Positions 26,513 to 34,945 of a stretch of DNA of 54,273 bases are shown one piece after another. The position numbers and the translations under genes are program-made. A model generated the notes under the pieces. That model searched no databases. It worked only from the letters and a program-made list of their open reading frames with translations, and was not told the origin of the DNA. The stretch is from Stenotrophomonas_A sp002429615 (GTDB lineage Bacteria > Pseudomonadota > Gammaproteobacteria > Xanthomonadales > Xanthomonadaceae): contig DALZZL010000009.1 of the NCBI GenBank assembly GCA_031987425.1, positions 1 through 54,273 on the forward strand, given 5' to 3'. Every line of letters begins with the position of its first letter. Position 1 is the stretch's first letter.

Positions 26513-27481
26513 TCATTGAGGGTAGAACCGCACTTGCGAGATCGTGGTTTCGCTGTCTGTTCTGGTGGCAACACCCAGCACGATCAGTTTGGCGCCGGGC
26601 GCCAATGTGCAGGCGCCATATACGTCTTTCATCAGGGCGACGGATGGTGCTGATTCCAATGGGACATCGCAGAACTCTTTGCCCATGGTGGAAGGCACGG
26701 GGTGCCCTCCCGTTCTTACCTGCCAGCCTGGCAGTGGGATGACGCCCGTCGTGCCTACGGGTTGTGCGGAGACAAAGGCGGGCAGGGTCTGATCGATATA
26801 GGGCAGGTTGATGCTTGCCCACTCCATAGGGGTTATTTGAAACCCGCCTACCTTCCACTCCTTCGCCACGGCCTCTAGCTGGATGGCTTCTCGCCACTTC
26901 ATGCCGCTGTCGGTCTCGGCTTCAAACATGAAGATCGCGCTGGAGGGGGAGACGTCGCCGCTCAATTGCCGTCTTTGAACCGGTGTCTCCGTGAGCTGTG
27001 CGCGGAAGATATTGACTGCTCTCCTGAAGCTTGCAAGAGAGCCATAGCTGGCCTTGTTCGCTTCCAGCAGTCGGTCATAGATGCGGTTGTCATCTTTCCG
27101 CTCATAGATGGCTGTCAGCGTGTCGCGAGCGACGTTCTCCGCATCCTTTGGTCGGGGCATGGGGTCTTTATCGATGAAGAGTATTGAGAGGAATGCGCAA
27201 AGCAGCAGCACAGAAATAAAGCCGGTAAGAAGGTACTTGTAGAGCTGGTGTCGTATCCATGCCTCAGGGGAGATGCTGTCTGGCAGAGGTTGATTCATCT
27301 CCGAGATGAGCAGGTCCTTGCGATCCTTCGCCGGAAGATCCTTCAAGGCTCGGGTAAGTGATCTGATGCGTCGCGTTCTTGACGCAACGAATGCGACCGT
27401 CCCCACCAGCGCCAGGAATGCCAACAGGCCCAGTGGCGTTCTTGTGGATTCGGGGATCGCGTCGACCAGTTCTACGAACAT
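26513..27481 (-). CDS. Two-TM membrane protein with DUF4019-like domain
   Basis: A 322-residue protein. Transmembrane helices at about 16-34 and 84-103 flank a basic cytoplasmic loop (RTRRIRSLTRALKDLPAKDRKDLL). The periplasmic part has a DUF4019-like stretch (about 140-220: FRRAVNIFRAQL ... WREAIQLEAVAKEWKVGGFQI) and a C-terminal beta-rich tail. GGAG precedes the ATG at 27481. It is the first gene of a two-gene unit with the papain-like protease. Function unknown; the domain assignment is tentative. Confidence 0.68.
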   Translation of the reverse strand: MFVELVDAIPESTRTPLGLLAFLALVGTVAFVASRTRRIRSLTRALKDLPAKDRKDLLISEMNQPLPDSISPEAWIRHQLYKYLLTGFISVLLLCAFLSILFIDKDPMPRPKDAENVARDTLTAIYERKDDNRIYDRLLEANKASYGSLASFRRAVNIFRAQLTETPVQRRQLSGDVSPSSAIFMFEAETDSGMKWREAIQLEAVAKEWKVGGFQITPMEWASINLPYIDQTLPAFVSAQPVGTTGVIPLPGWQVRTGGHPVPSTMGKEFCDVPLESAPSVALMKDVYGACTLAPGAKLIVLGVATRTDSETTISQVRFYPQ

Positions 27482-27837
27482 GGCTTTTCTCCGTGGCGAA
27501 CATGCTGCCGGGCAGCTTCTTCCCTGCCGCCTGGATGAACGTACAAGGAGTGGGAATTGGGACAGGGCGCGTCCTTCTTGAGGTCTGGGGTGCGTACGGC
27601 GCCGGTGCCCTTGGTCGGGAACCGGAACGGACCAATCCGCGGTCTTTCGTACGAGATCAAGCCTCGTCGCTTCCGGCATTTTTCCTCAGTACGGGAGGCG
27701 CCTTTATTTGGCGCCGAATTCTCCACGGGTGCTGTCAGCCCGCCCCCACCACCAAGCACACCCCGCACAAGAAACCCCTTGGCTAAATCCGGGCCACGCG
27801 ACAGCATGCGGGTTCCTTTCGCCGGACACCCCGCGCC
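27482..27837. other. Divergent intergenic region with inverted repeat
   Basis: A 356-base gap between the divergent DUF4019-like and LysE-family genes, without a credible gene. It must hold promoters for both sides. The only clear structure is GGCGCC-TTTATTT-GGCGCC at 27697-27715, an inverted repeat with an AT-only centre that could be an operator or a weak hairpin. Confidence 0.5.
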
Positions 27838-28458
27838 ATGCTCCTCTCCGCCGCCATCGCCGGCTTCATGGCCGGAGCCGGCCTCATCATCGCCATCGGC
27901 GCGCAGAATGCCTTCGTGCTGCGGCAGGGGTTGCTGCAGCGGCACGTCGGGCTGGTCGTGGCGACCTGCACGCTGGGCGACATATCGCTGATCCTCTGTG
28001 GCATCGCCGGGATCGGCGCGGTAGTGCAGCGCTGGCCCATCCTGCTGGACGGCTTCCGTTTCGGGGGCGCGGCCTTCCTGCTCTGGTACGGCCTGCTCGC
28101 CGCCCGGCGCGCCTGGATCGGGGGCGATGCGCTGAACACCGGTGCGGGCGAAGCGGAACGGGGGTGGAAGGCCACGCTGGCGGCCTGCCTGGCTTTTACG
28201 TTCTTGAATCCCCACGTCTATCTGGACACGATGATCCTGCTGGGCAGCCTGTCGACGCGCTATCCCGGCGCCACGCGATGGGCGTTCGCCCTTGGCGCCT
28301 GCCTGGCCAGCCTGGTCTGGTTCTGCGCGCTTGGCTTCGGCGCACGCCTGCTGCAGCCGTTGTTCCGCAAGCCGGTGGCGTGGCGGGTGCTGGATGGGGT
28401 GGTCGCGATCTTCATGCTGTCGCTGTGCGTGCTGCTCTTGGTCAGGCCGTTGCACTGA
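27838..28458 (+). CDS. LysE/ArgO-family amino-acid exporter
   Basis: A 206-residue inner-membrane exporter, probably for arginine or lysine. The conserved N-terminal motif AIGAQNAFVLRQGL, the LWYGLLAARRAW segment and FTFLNPHVYLDTMILLGSL agree closely with E. coli ArgO (PLGPQNAFVMNQG; WLNPHVYLDT). About five or six transmembrane helices. The ATG at 27838 lacks a clear ribosome binding site. It is followed after 29 bases by a small secreted-protein gene. The LysR gene nearby at 29.6 kb is not its likely regulator. Confidence 0.92.
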   Translation: MLLSAAIAGFMAGAGLIIAIGAQNAFVLRQGLLQRHVGLVVATCTLGDISLILCGIAGIGAVVQRWPILLDGFRFGGAAFLLWYGLLAARRAWIGGDALNTGAGEAERGWKATLAACLAFTFLNPHVYLDTMILLGSLSTRYPGATRWAFALGACLASLVWFCALGFGARLLQPLFRKPVAWRVLDGVVAIFMLSLCVLLLVRPLH

Positions 28459-28487
28459 CCCGTGATCGAAACCCTGCGGAGAACGAC

Positions 28488-28847
28488 ATGACGAGGCAAG
28501 TGATCACAGGGGTGGTGCTCTGGATGGCGCTAGGGAACGCGGTTGCCTGCACCCCGCCGCCCTTCAATACCACCGAAGTCCAACGTGCCGAGATCGTGGC
28601 GCTGGGCGTGGTCGAGCGCGCCGCGCCGCCGAGTTCGTCCTACGAGATGGCGGTGTGGATCCAGCCCGTGGAGACATTGAAGGGCAGCGCGCAGCCGCGA
28701 ATGGAGGCGATCTCGCCATGTGCACTGCCGATGGCGCCCGGCCAGCGCGTCATCGTGCTGAAGTACCGATCCGGGGCGCTCGCGTATGGCGCAACGGAAT
28801 ACGCCGAGGCGTTGACGCGCCGCGCGCTACACCGCGAGCGTCCCTGA
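28488..28847 (+). CDS. Small secreted hypothetical protein
   Basis: A 119-residue protein with a signal peptide (ITGVVLWMALGNAVA|CTPPPF). The cysteine after the hydrophobic core may be a lipidation site, although the preceding residues (AVAC) are a loose lipobox. The mature part is a beta-rich domain (VVERAAPPSSSYEMAVWIQP ... VIVLKYRSG). GGAGAA precedes the ATG. Convergent with the DUF2306 gene. Function unknown. Confidence 0.65.
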   Translation: MTRQVITGVVLWMALGNAVACTPPPFNTTEVQRAEIVALGVVERAAPPSSSYEMAVWIQPVETLKGSAQPRMEAISPCALPMAPGQRVIVLKYRSGALAYGATEYAEALTRRALHRERP

Positions 28848-28870
28848 CGCCGCGTTTTCGCCAGCGGCGC

Positions 28871-29557
28871 TCAGGCCGCTTCGCGTTCGGCCAGCGGCAC
28901 GCGGTCGCTCGCTTTTCGCAGCGATGCACGCATCCTGCGACCGGAGAGGTAGGCCGCCACCGGCAGCGCCCAGCTCACCCACAGCAATATCGCGATCATC
29001 GTCGGTGGCGGCGCGAGCGCCATCAGGCCGGGCACGCGGATCAGCACGCGGAAGGTCACGGGCGCCAGCGTGACCAGGTAGCAGCAGATCATCCAGCGCC
29101 GATGCGCCGCGAGCCGGCCCTGATAGATCGCACGCAGGCCCAGCAGGGCAGTGGTCAGCCAGGCCAGTGCGGTGCTGGTGAAGGCGAGGCGAATGCCGAA
29201 AGGCGCTGGCGAGGTGGCGATCAACCCTGTCGCGCCGGTGCAGGCGATCAGCATGCCGATCAGGAACACGCGGCCGGTCCAGCGATGCAGGCGAGGATAG
29301 GCATTGCGCAGGCGCGTCAGGAACTGGAGCGGACCCAGCAGTATCGTCAAAAGGCCGCCGGCCAGATGCGTCCACAGCCAGCCGTGACGCTCGGCGAACA
29401 GCGCGTAGGCTTCCGAGCCGAGATGGCGGTACTTGCCGTAGGCGGTGAGCAGGAAATCCCCGCACAGCCAAATCACCGCAAACCACAGCACGAACCAGCC
29501 GGCGCGCCGCAGAAGACGCACCGGGCTGGCCTGGGGGTGTCGAACCGCGCTGTCCAT
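28871..29557 (-). CDS. DUF2306 membrane protein
   Basis: A 228-residue polytopic membrane protein with about six helices. The family features are visible: a His in the second helix (THLAGGLLTILLGPLQF), HRWTGRVFLIG, and HRRWMICCYLVTLAPVTFRVLI. The spaced histidines could bind a metal or heme, but this is unproven for the family. GGAGGA precedes the ATG. It lies downstream of and co-oriented with the LysR gene, 57 bases away. Confidence 0.86.
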   Translation of the reverse strand: MDSAVRHPQASPVRLLRRAGWFVLWFAVIWLCGDFLLTAYGKYRHLGSEAYALFAERHGWLWTHLAGGLLTILLGPLQFLTRLRNAYPRLHRWTGRVFLIGMLIACTGATGLIATSPAPFGIRLAFTSTALAWLTTALLGLRAIYQGRLAAHRRWMICCYLVTLAPVTFRVLIRVPGLMALAPPPTMIAILLWVSWALPVAAYLSGRRMRASLRKASDRVPLAEREAA

Positions 29558-29614
29558 CTCGCGTCCTCCGCCTGGGATCGGCGCCAGCCTACACGCAATC
29601 GCATGCCAACGGCT

Positions 29615-30496
29615 TCAGTCCTGGCGTGCCACCACGTCCAGCAGCGCGTGCAGTGCGGCATTCCGGTTGAGCGTGCGCCAGAACAGCCACTGCTCCACCT
29701 GGGGCGCGTCCGCCAATTCGCGGAAGACGACGCCGGGCAAGCCGAGGCGTCGCAGCGAAGCCGGCACCAGTGCCACGCCGAGCGATTCGGCGACCAGGCT
29801 GACGATGCTGTGCTGCAACTGCACTTCAAGCCGCACCGTCGGTGTCACGCCGGCATCGGCGAACCAGCGATCCGTCGCCTGCCGCAGCGTCGGCACGATA
29901 TCGGCGGGAACGGCGATCAACGCTTCGCCCGCCAGTGCGGTCGCAGCCACCGGGCCGTCGTCGCCGGCCAAGGCATGCGCGCTCGGCAGTGCGAGGCACA
30001 ACGGCTCGCGATGAACCGGTCGGCGCTCGATGCCCTTGCGGGCAACCGGCAGGAAGCCGATGCCAGCGTCCAGTTCACCCTTCAGTACCGCATCCACCAG
30101 CGCCGAGGGCAGGACCTCGCGCAGATGCAGACGGACGTGTGGATGCCGCGAAACAAATTCGCGTGTCAGCGGCGGCACGGAGCTGAGTGCGGCATGCATC
30201 ATGAAGCCGACATGCAGCTCGCCCAGTTCGCCCTGCTCAACCAGGCGCGCGCTGCGGCAGGCCTCGTCGAAGGCCGCCAGCACGGAGCGCGCATCCTCCA
30301 GGAAGCGCTGCCCGGCGGGCGTCAGGCGGACCTGCCGCGAGTGCCGCTCAAATAGCGTTGCGCCCAGCTCGCGCTCCAGCGCGGCGATCTGCCGGCTCAG
30401 TGGCGGCTGGCTGACGTGCAGGCGTTCGGCGGCACGACCGAAGTGCAGGGTCTCGGCGACCGCCACGAAATAACGCATTTGCCGGAGGTCGATCAT
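29615..30496 (-). CDS. LysR-family transcriptional regulator
   Basis: A 293-residue regulator. N-terminal winged helix-turn-helix (residues 1-65: MRYFVAVAETLHFGRAAERLHVSQPPLSRQIAALE), linker helix, then a two-lobe effector-binding domain (about 90-293, HVGFMMHAALSSVPPLTREF). The HFGRAAERLHVSQPPLSRQI wording is typical of the BenM/CatR-like branch. The start at 30496 gives the canonical MIDLRQMRYF. It is divergent from the AEC carrier with 93 bases between, so it probably controls that gene and its own. Confidence 0.93.
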   Translation of the reverse strand: MIDLRQMRYFVAVAETLHFGRAAERLHVSQPPLSRQIAALERELGATLFERHSRQVRLTPAGQRFLEDARSVLAAFDEACRSARLVEQGELGELHVGFMMHAALSSVPPLTREFVSRHPHVRLHLREVLPSALVDAVLKGELDAGIGFLPVARKGIERRPVHREPLCLALPSAHALAGDDGPVAATALAGEALIAVPADIVPTLRQATDRWFADAGVTPTVRLEVQLQHSIVSLVAESLGVALVPASLRRLGLPGVVFRELADAPQVEQWLFWRTLNRNAALHALLDVVARQD

Positions 30497-30533
30497 GATG
30501 CGGAAAGGGTATCGATGCGGACGTGAGAAGGTA

Positions 30534-30545
30534 TTGGCCGGCCAA
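30534..30545. promoter_or_regulatory. Palindrome TTGGCCGGCCAA, possible LysR operator
   Basis: A perfect 12-bp palindrome in the middle of the 93-base region between the divergent LysR and AEC-carrier genes. LysR regulators usually bind dyads with a T-N11-A core in this position; this one has another form, so it is a candidate only. Confidence 0.35.
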
Positions 30546-30589
30546 CGCGCCGGCCGGTAGCCTGCGGCGCTTTCCTCGATGGCGTCATC

Positions 30590-31525
30590 ATGCTGGCCCT
30601 TCTGGCGATCGTCCTGCCGGTCTTCGCGCTGATCCTGGCCGGTTGGCTCGCCCGCCGCAGCGGCGCGCTCGGTCCCCATGCTACAGGCGAGCTCAACCGC
30701 TATGTGGTGTACCTGGCCCTGCCGGCGCTGCTGTTCGACGTGGTGGCCAACGCGCACTGGGCCGAGCTGTGGCAGCCGGGCTTCGTCGGCGCCTTCGGGC
30801 TGGGCGCCGGCATCGTCTTCTTCGTCACGCTGCTGGTGCGTGCGCGCGGCACGCGTGGGCTGGCCGACGCCGCCATCGATGGCCTCAACGCCGCCTACGC
30901 GAATACCGGCTTCATCGGCTTCCCGCTAGCGGCCGCATTGCTGGGGCAGGGTGCGCTGCCGCCGACGCTGATGGCCACGATCCTGACCGTCTGCGTGCTG
31001 TTCGCGGTGGCGCTTGTGCTGATCGAGAGTGGCCTGCAGGAGGCCCGTGACCCGCGGCGCATGCTGGTGGGCATCGCCGCGCGGCTGGTGCGCAACCCGC
31101 TGCTGGTGGCGCCCGTACTGGGAGGGCTGGTGCTGCTCTCGGGGCAGCGCGTGCCGGCGCCGATGGAAGGCTTCCTGAAGCTGCTGGGCGCGTCGGCCTC
31201 GCCCTGCGCGCTGGTGGCGCTGGGCCTGTTCCTCGCGGAGCGGCGTGCCGCCCCGTCGCCGTCACGGCGGACCGTGGCCGGCCTGGTCTCGCTGAAGCTG
31301 CTGGCACAGCCGGCGTTGACCTGGGTGCTTGCCACCCAGCTGTTCCGGCTGCCGCCGCCGCAGGTGCAGGTGGCGTTGCTGCTGGCGGCGCTGCCCACGG
31401 GCACCGGGCCGTTCATGGTGGCCGAGTTCTACCGTCGCGAGGCGGGGGTGACCTCCGCGGTGGTGCTGGCATCCACCGTGCTGTCGTTGCTGACGATCAC
31501 CGCATACCTCGCGCTCGGACACTGA
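30590..31525 (+). CDS. AEC-family (auxin efflux carrier-like) transporter
   Basis: A 311-residue inner-membrane protein with about ten helices. Family marks: an N-terminal PVFALILAGWLARRSGAL, NRYVVYLALPALLFDVVA, GLNAAYANTGFIGFPLA and, near the end, ALPTGTGPFMVAEFY. AEC carriers move small carboxylates or other organic anions; the substrate cannot be told. It is divergent from a LysR regulator that likely responds to the same compound. Confidence 0.92.
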   Translation: MLALLAIVLPVFALILAGWLARRSGALGPHATGELNRYVVYLALPALLFDVVANAHWAELWQPGFVGAFGLGAGIVFFVTLLVRARGTRGLADAAIDGLNAAYANTGFIGFPLAAALLGQGALPPTLMATILTVCVLFAVALVLIESGLQEARDPRRMLVGIAARLVRNPLLVAPVLGGLVLLSGQRVPAPMEGFLKLLGASASPCALVALGLFLAERRAAPSPSRRTVAGLVSLKLLAQPALTWVLATQLFRLPPPQVQVALLLAALPTGTGPFMVAEFYRREAGVTSAVVLASTVLSLLTITAYLALGH

Positions 31526-31556
31526 TGCCAGGTTGAAGGCGGGGCGGGATGGCGGC

Positions 31557-32081
31557 TCATTCCGGACAGGCCGCCGTGCCGGGCAGCCGGCGCGAGCGGA
31601 TCCGCCCGGCGTTGTTCACGACCACCTCGCCCCGGGCGTGCCCCTTCATGCACACGTGCAGGCGCAGATTGCTGCCGCTGCTGCGGCCATCCGGCAGATA
31701 GTGCAGGGCGCGCCGGCCCGCGCTGCCGCGCAGGAAGATCGTAGCGTGGCCCGGGCGCGGCAGCCGGCGCAGCACGGCGTCCGCGTCCTCGGGCTGGCTG
31801 GCGCGTACCGGGCTGCGGAACATCAGCCAGTCGCGGTTCCAGTCGCCACCGTCGGCGCAGGCGTCCGCACCACGCGCGGGGCACAGGGTGACCACGCTGC
31901 GGGAGGTGATCGCCGCCATGCGTGCCGAGGCGAACGCCGTCCGCACCAGCAGCAGGGCCGTGTTCACCCGCTGCTGTTCGACCAGCTGGCGCATCGCCGG
32001 CCAGCCCGCACCGACCAGCACGGCCAGGACGGCCAGCGCTACCAGCAGTTCGACGACGGTGAGACCTGCATTGCGGCGCAT
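31557..32081 (-). CDS. FimT/GspH-type pseudopilin, orphan
   Basis: A 174-residue pseudopilin. Very short leader (MRRNAG|LTVVELLVALAVLAVLVGAGWP) with Glu5 present, followed by the helix QQRVNTALLLVRTAFASARMAAI and a beta-rich domain with cysteines (TLCPARGADAC; HVCMKG; TAACPE). GGAG precedes the ATG. It is not next to other pilus genes here. It is similar in build to the FimU protein at 8.7 kb but clearly diverged. Confidence 0.86.
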   Translation of the reverse strand: MRRNAGLTVVELLVALAVLAVLVGAGWPAMRQLVEQQRVNTALLLVRTAFASARMAAITSRSVVTLCPARGADACADGGDWNRDWLMFRSPVRASQPEDADAVLRRLPRPGHATIFLRGSAGRRALHYLPDGRSSGSNLRLHVCMKGHARGEVVVNNAGRIRSRRLPGTAACPE

Positions 32082-32229
32082 GCGTGACTCCAGGAAGGCG
32101 GAAATCCAGCATGACCGGCCGTAAAAGGGGGCGACATCGGCCCATAGCGTTCCACGGCGTAGGACAGCGCCTCGCATGTCCGTCATCGGTGCCTCGCTAT
32201 ACTGAGCGATCGTTTCCGAGGTGCGTTCC

Positions 32230-34245
32230 ATGAGCGATCGCTTCCAGCTCGTTTCCCCATACTCGCCCTCCGGTGACCAGCCGCTGGCCATCGAGAAGCT
32301 GTCGTCGAACTTCGAGGCCGGCCTGGCCAAGCAGACCCTGCTCGGCGTCACCGGCTCGGGCAAGACCTACACCATCGCCAACGTGATCCAGCAGGTGCAG
32401 AAGCCGACGCTGGTGATGGCGCCGAACAAGACCCTGGCGGCGCAGCTGTACGGCGAGTTCAAGGCGTTCTTCCCGCACAACGCGGTGGAGTACTTCGTCA
32501 GCTACTACGACTACTACCAGCCCGAAGCCTACGTGCCGTCCTCCGATACGTTCATCGAGAAGGACAGCTCGATCAACGAGCACATCGAGCAGATGCGCCT
32601 GGCTGCGACCAAGACGCTGCTGTCGCGCCGGGATGCCGTGGTGGTGGCGACGGTGTCGGCGATCTACGGCCTGGGCGCGCCGGAAGACTATCTGTCGCTG
32701 CGGCTGATCCTGTCGGTGGGCGAGCATATCGACCAGCGCCAGCTGATCCGCCACCTCACCGACCTGCAGTACACCCGCAACGAGTTCGAGCTGACCCGCG
32801 GCGCGTTCCGCGTGCGGGGCGAGGTGGTGGACGTGTTCCCGGCCGAGTCCGACACCGAGGCGCTGCGCATCGAGCTGTTCGATGGTGACATCGAGAAACT
32901 GACCCTGTTCGACCCGCTCACCGGCGAGACGATGCGCGTGCTGCAGCGCTACACCGTCTATCCCAAGACCCATTACGCCACCACCCGCGAGCGCACGCTC
33001 AGCGCCATCGACACCATCAAGGAGGAGCTGAAGGAGCGGCTGGAGGTGTTGTACGCGCAGAACAAGCTGGTGGAAGCGCAGCGCTTGGCGCAGCGTACCC
33101 AGTTCGACCTGGAGATGATGGCCGAGGTTGGCTACTGCAATGGCATCGAGAACTACTCGCGCCACCTCACCGGCAAGGGTCCGGGCGAGCCGCCGCCGAC
33201 CCTGTTCGACTACCTGCCGGCCGACGCGCTGCTGGTGATCGACGAATCGCACGTGACGATTCCGCAGATCGGTGCGATGTACAAGGGTGACCGCTCGCGC
33301 AAGGAGACACTGGTGGAGTTCGGCTTCCGCCTGCCGTCCGCGCTGGACAACCGCCCGCTGCGTTTCGAGGAGTGGGAGGAGCGTTCGCCGCGCAGCATCT
33401 ATGTATCGGCCACGCCCGGCCCGTACGAGCTGCGCGAGTCCGCCGGGGAGATCACCGAGCTGGTGGTGCGCCCGACCGGCCTGATCGACCCGGAGGTGGA
33501 AATCCGCCCGGTCGGCACGCAGGTCGACGACCTGATGAGCGAGTGCAACAAGCGCATCGCCATGGGCGACCGCGTGCTGGTGACCACGCTGACCAAGCGC
33601 ATGGCCGAGAACCTCACCGAGTATCTGGGCGAGCATGGCATCCGCGTGCGCTACCTGCATTCGGACATCGACACGGTGGAGCGCGTGGAGATCATCCGCG
33701 ACCTGCGCCTGGGCAAGTTCGACGTGCTGGTGGGCATCAACCTGCTGCGCGAGGGCCTGGACATGCCGGAGGTGTCGCTGGTGGCGATCCTGGACGCGGA
33801 CAAGGAGGGCTTCCTGCGTTCGACCGGCTCGTTGATCCAGACCATCGGCCGTGCCGCGCGCAACCTGCGCGGCAAGGCGATCCTGTATGCGGACAACATG
33901 ACCCGCTCGATGAAGGCGGCGATCGAGGAGACCGACCGCCGCCGGCAGAAGCAGGTGGAGTACAACGAAGAGCACGGAATCGTGCCGAAGTCCGTGGCGC
34001 GGCCGATCGCCGACATCCTGGAGGGCGCGCGCGAGGAGGGCGCCAGCGGGCGCGGCAAGGGCAAGGGCCGGCGCGTGGTGGCCGAGGAGCCGGCGGATTA
34101 CCGGGCGCTGGGGCCGGCGGAGATCGCCAACAAGCTCAAGGCGCTGGAGCAGCAGATGTACCAGCACGCCCGCGACCTGGAGTTCGAGGAGGCCGCGCAG
34201 ATCCGCGACCAGATCCAGAAGCTGAAGGCGGCCAGCCTGGCCTGA
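32230..34245 (+). CDS. uvrB: UvrABC system protein B
   Basis: A 671-residue nucleotide-excision-repair helicase, the usual length. It verifies damage after UvrA loading and recruits UvrC. Walker A GVTGSGKT near residue 38, beta-hairpin region YYDYYQPEAYVPSSDTFIEKD, Walker B-type DESH (IDESHV), helicase motif VI (QTIGRAARN), and the C-terminal UVR domain (LEQQMYQHARDLEFEEAAQIRDQI). Start at ATG 32230 with GAGG upstream; GTG at 32221 is also in frame. A -10-like TATACT is at 32198-32203. No SOS box is evident. Confidence 0.97.
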   Translation: MSDRFQLVSPYSPSGDQPLAIEKLSSNFEAGLAKQTLLGVTGSGKTYTIANVIQQVQKPTLVMAPNKTLAAQLYGEFKAFFPHNAVEYFVSYYDYYQPEAYVPSSDTFIEKDSSINEHIEQMRLAATKTLLSRRDAVVVATVSAIYGLGAPEDYLSLRLILSVGEHIDQRQLIRHLTDLQYTRNEFELTRGAFRVRGEVVDVFPAESDTEALRIELFDGDIEKLTLFDPLTGETMRVLQRYTVYPKTHYATTRERTLSAIDTIKEELKERLEVLYAQNKLVEAQRLAQRTQFDLEMMAEVGYCNGIENYSRHLTGKGPGEPPPTLFDYLPADALLVIDESHVTIPQIGAMYKGDRSRKETLVEFGFRLPSALDNRPLRFEEWEERSPRSIYVSATPGPYELRESAGEITELVVRPTGLIDPEVEIRPVGTQVDDLMSECNKRIAMGDRVLVTTLTKRMAENLTEYLGEHGIRVRYLHSDIDTVERVEIIRDLRLGKFDVLVGINLLREGLDMPEVSLVAILDADKEGFLRSTGSLIQTIGRAARNLRGKAILYADNMTRSMKAAIEETDRRRQKQVEYNEEHGIVPKSVARPIADILEGAREEGASGRGKGKGRRVVAEEPADYRALGPAEIANKLKALEQQMYQHARDLEFEEAAQIRDQIQKLKAASLA

Positions 34246-34277
34246 AGCGGGGCTGGCACGGCGTGCGCCGCAGGCTA

Positions 34278-34307
34278 TTGCCCTGCGTCGCGCGCCTGGG
34301 CTAGAAT
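34278..34307 (+). promoter_or_regulatory. Promoter of tRNA-Val
   Basis: TTGCCC (34278-34283) and TAGAAT (34302-34307), spacer 18, about 38 bases before the mature tRNA. Confidence 0.65.
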
Positions 34308-34345
34308 GCGCGCCCCGCAACGCGCAATGTGTTGCCGGGCATACC

Positions 34346-34420
34346 GGGCGGTTAGCTCAGCGGTAGAGCACTACCTTGACATGGTAGGGGTCACAGGTTC
34401 GAACCCTGTACCGCCCACCA
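34346..34420 (+). tRNA. tRNA-Val (GAC)
   Basis: A 75-base cloverleaf with encoded CCA. Acceptor GGGCGGT pairs with ACCGCCC; anticodon stem CTACC/GGTAG around loop TTGACAT, anticodon GAC at 34378-34380; T-arm with GTTCGAACC. It borders the accessory island that follows. Confidence 0.96.
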
Positions 34421-34461
34421 TCTAAGTACCTGAGGAATCAAGGAAAAGATGGATCAGACGA

Positions 34462-34486
34462 AAGCCGGCCGAGAGGCCGGCTTTTT
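34462..34486 (+). terminator. Terminator after tRNA-Val
   Basis: A 9-bp perfect stem AAGCCGGCC / GGCCGGCTT with a GAGA loop and a run of five T, 41 bases after the tRNA CCA end. Confidence 0.92.
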
Positions 34487-34506
34487 CGTAAGTGCATCGT
34501 AAGTGC
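34486..34506. repeat. Direct repeat TCGTAAGTGC x2
   Basis: Two perfect copies of TCGTAAGTGC (34486-34495, 34497-34506) with an 11-base period, directly after the tRNA-Val terminator and before the accessory genes. The position matches the tandem 12-mer after tRNA-Asn. The rest of 34507-34640 shows no feature beyond the ribosome binding site of the next gene. Confidence 0.6.
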
Positions 34507-34640
34507 GCACTAGCCAGTGGCTGGTCTTGAAGGGCTGCGGCCGGTAGGCCATCGCGATAAAGCGCCTTAAAACTTACGCGCCAAACTGAGATTGCGTGAG
34601 AACACCGTCAGTCTTACATTGCGCGCTATCAGGAGGGCCC

Positions 34641-34865
34641 ATGACCAAGGCTGAGGTGCGCTCGCTATTCCCAGCGCTGTTGCGGACCTGGCGAGAACTG
34701 CCTGAGGTTCGCGATATCCCCGAGCAAGATCTCGCTTTTGGGCGATTCTGGAATTGGCTCCGAGAATGCCATCCGGATACAACCCGCTTTCGCTCACGGA
34801 TGGGGGCAGAGACCGATATGGAGCAGTGGTTTGATTTCGCGACCCATCAGAGTTGGCGGAACTGA
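34641..34865 (+). CDS. Small hypothetical protein, 74 residues
   Basis: A 74-residue soluble protein of unknown function, rich in Arg, Trp and Phe (RFWNWLRECHPDTTRFRSRM). A strong AGGAGGG lies seven bases before the ATG, which supports real expression. It is first after tRNA-Val in the lower-GC island. No toxin or regulator family is recognised. Confidence 0.65.
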   Translation: MTKAEVRSLFPALLRTWRELPEVRDIPEQDLAFGRFWNWLRECHPDTTRFRSRMGAETDMEQWFDFATHQSWRN

Positions 34866-34945
34866 TTGGCTTCTGCTACGCAATTGACGCCGCCAGTGCG
34901 CGAGGCTTCAAAGTTTTTCACCAACGGAATGATTAAGGGGGGGGT

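Noticed and set aside
32361..32470. SOS (LexA) box before or in uvrB
   Set aside because: No sequence upstream of the uvrB ATG fits the Xanthomonad or E. coli LexA consensus by eye; only a -10-like TATACT is visible.
34507..34640. Attachment-site copy of the tRNA-Val 3' end
   Set aside because: No second copy of the tRNA 3' segment was found by eye within the island up to 38.7 kb, so att borders cannot be given.
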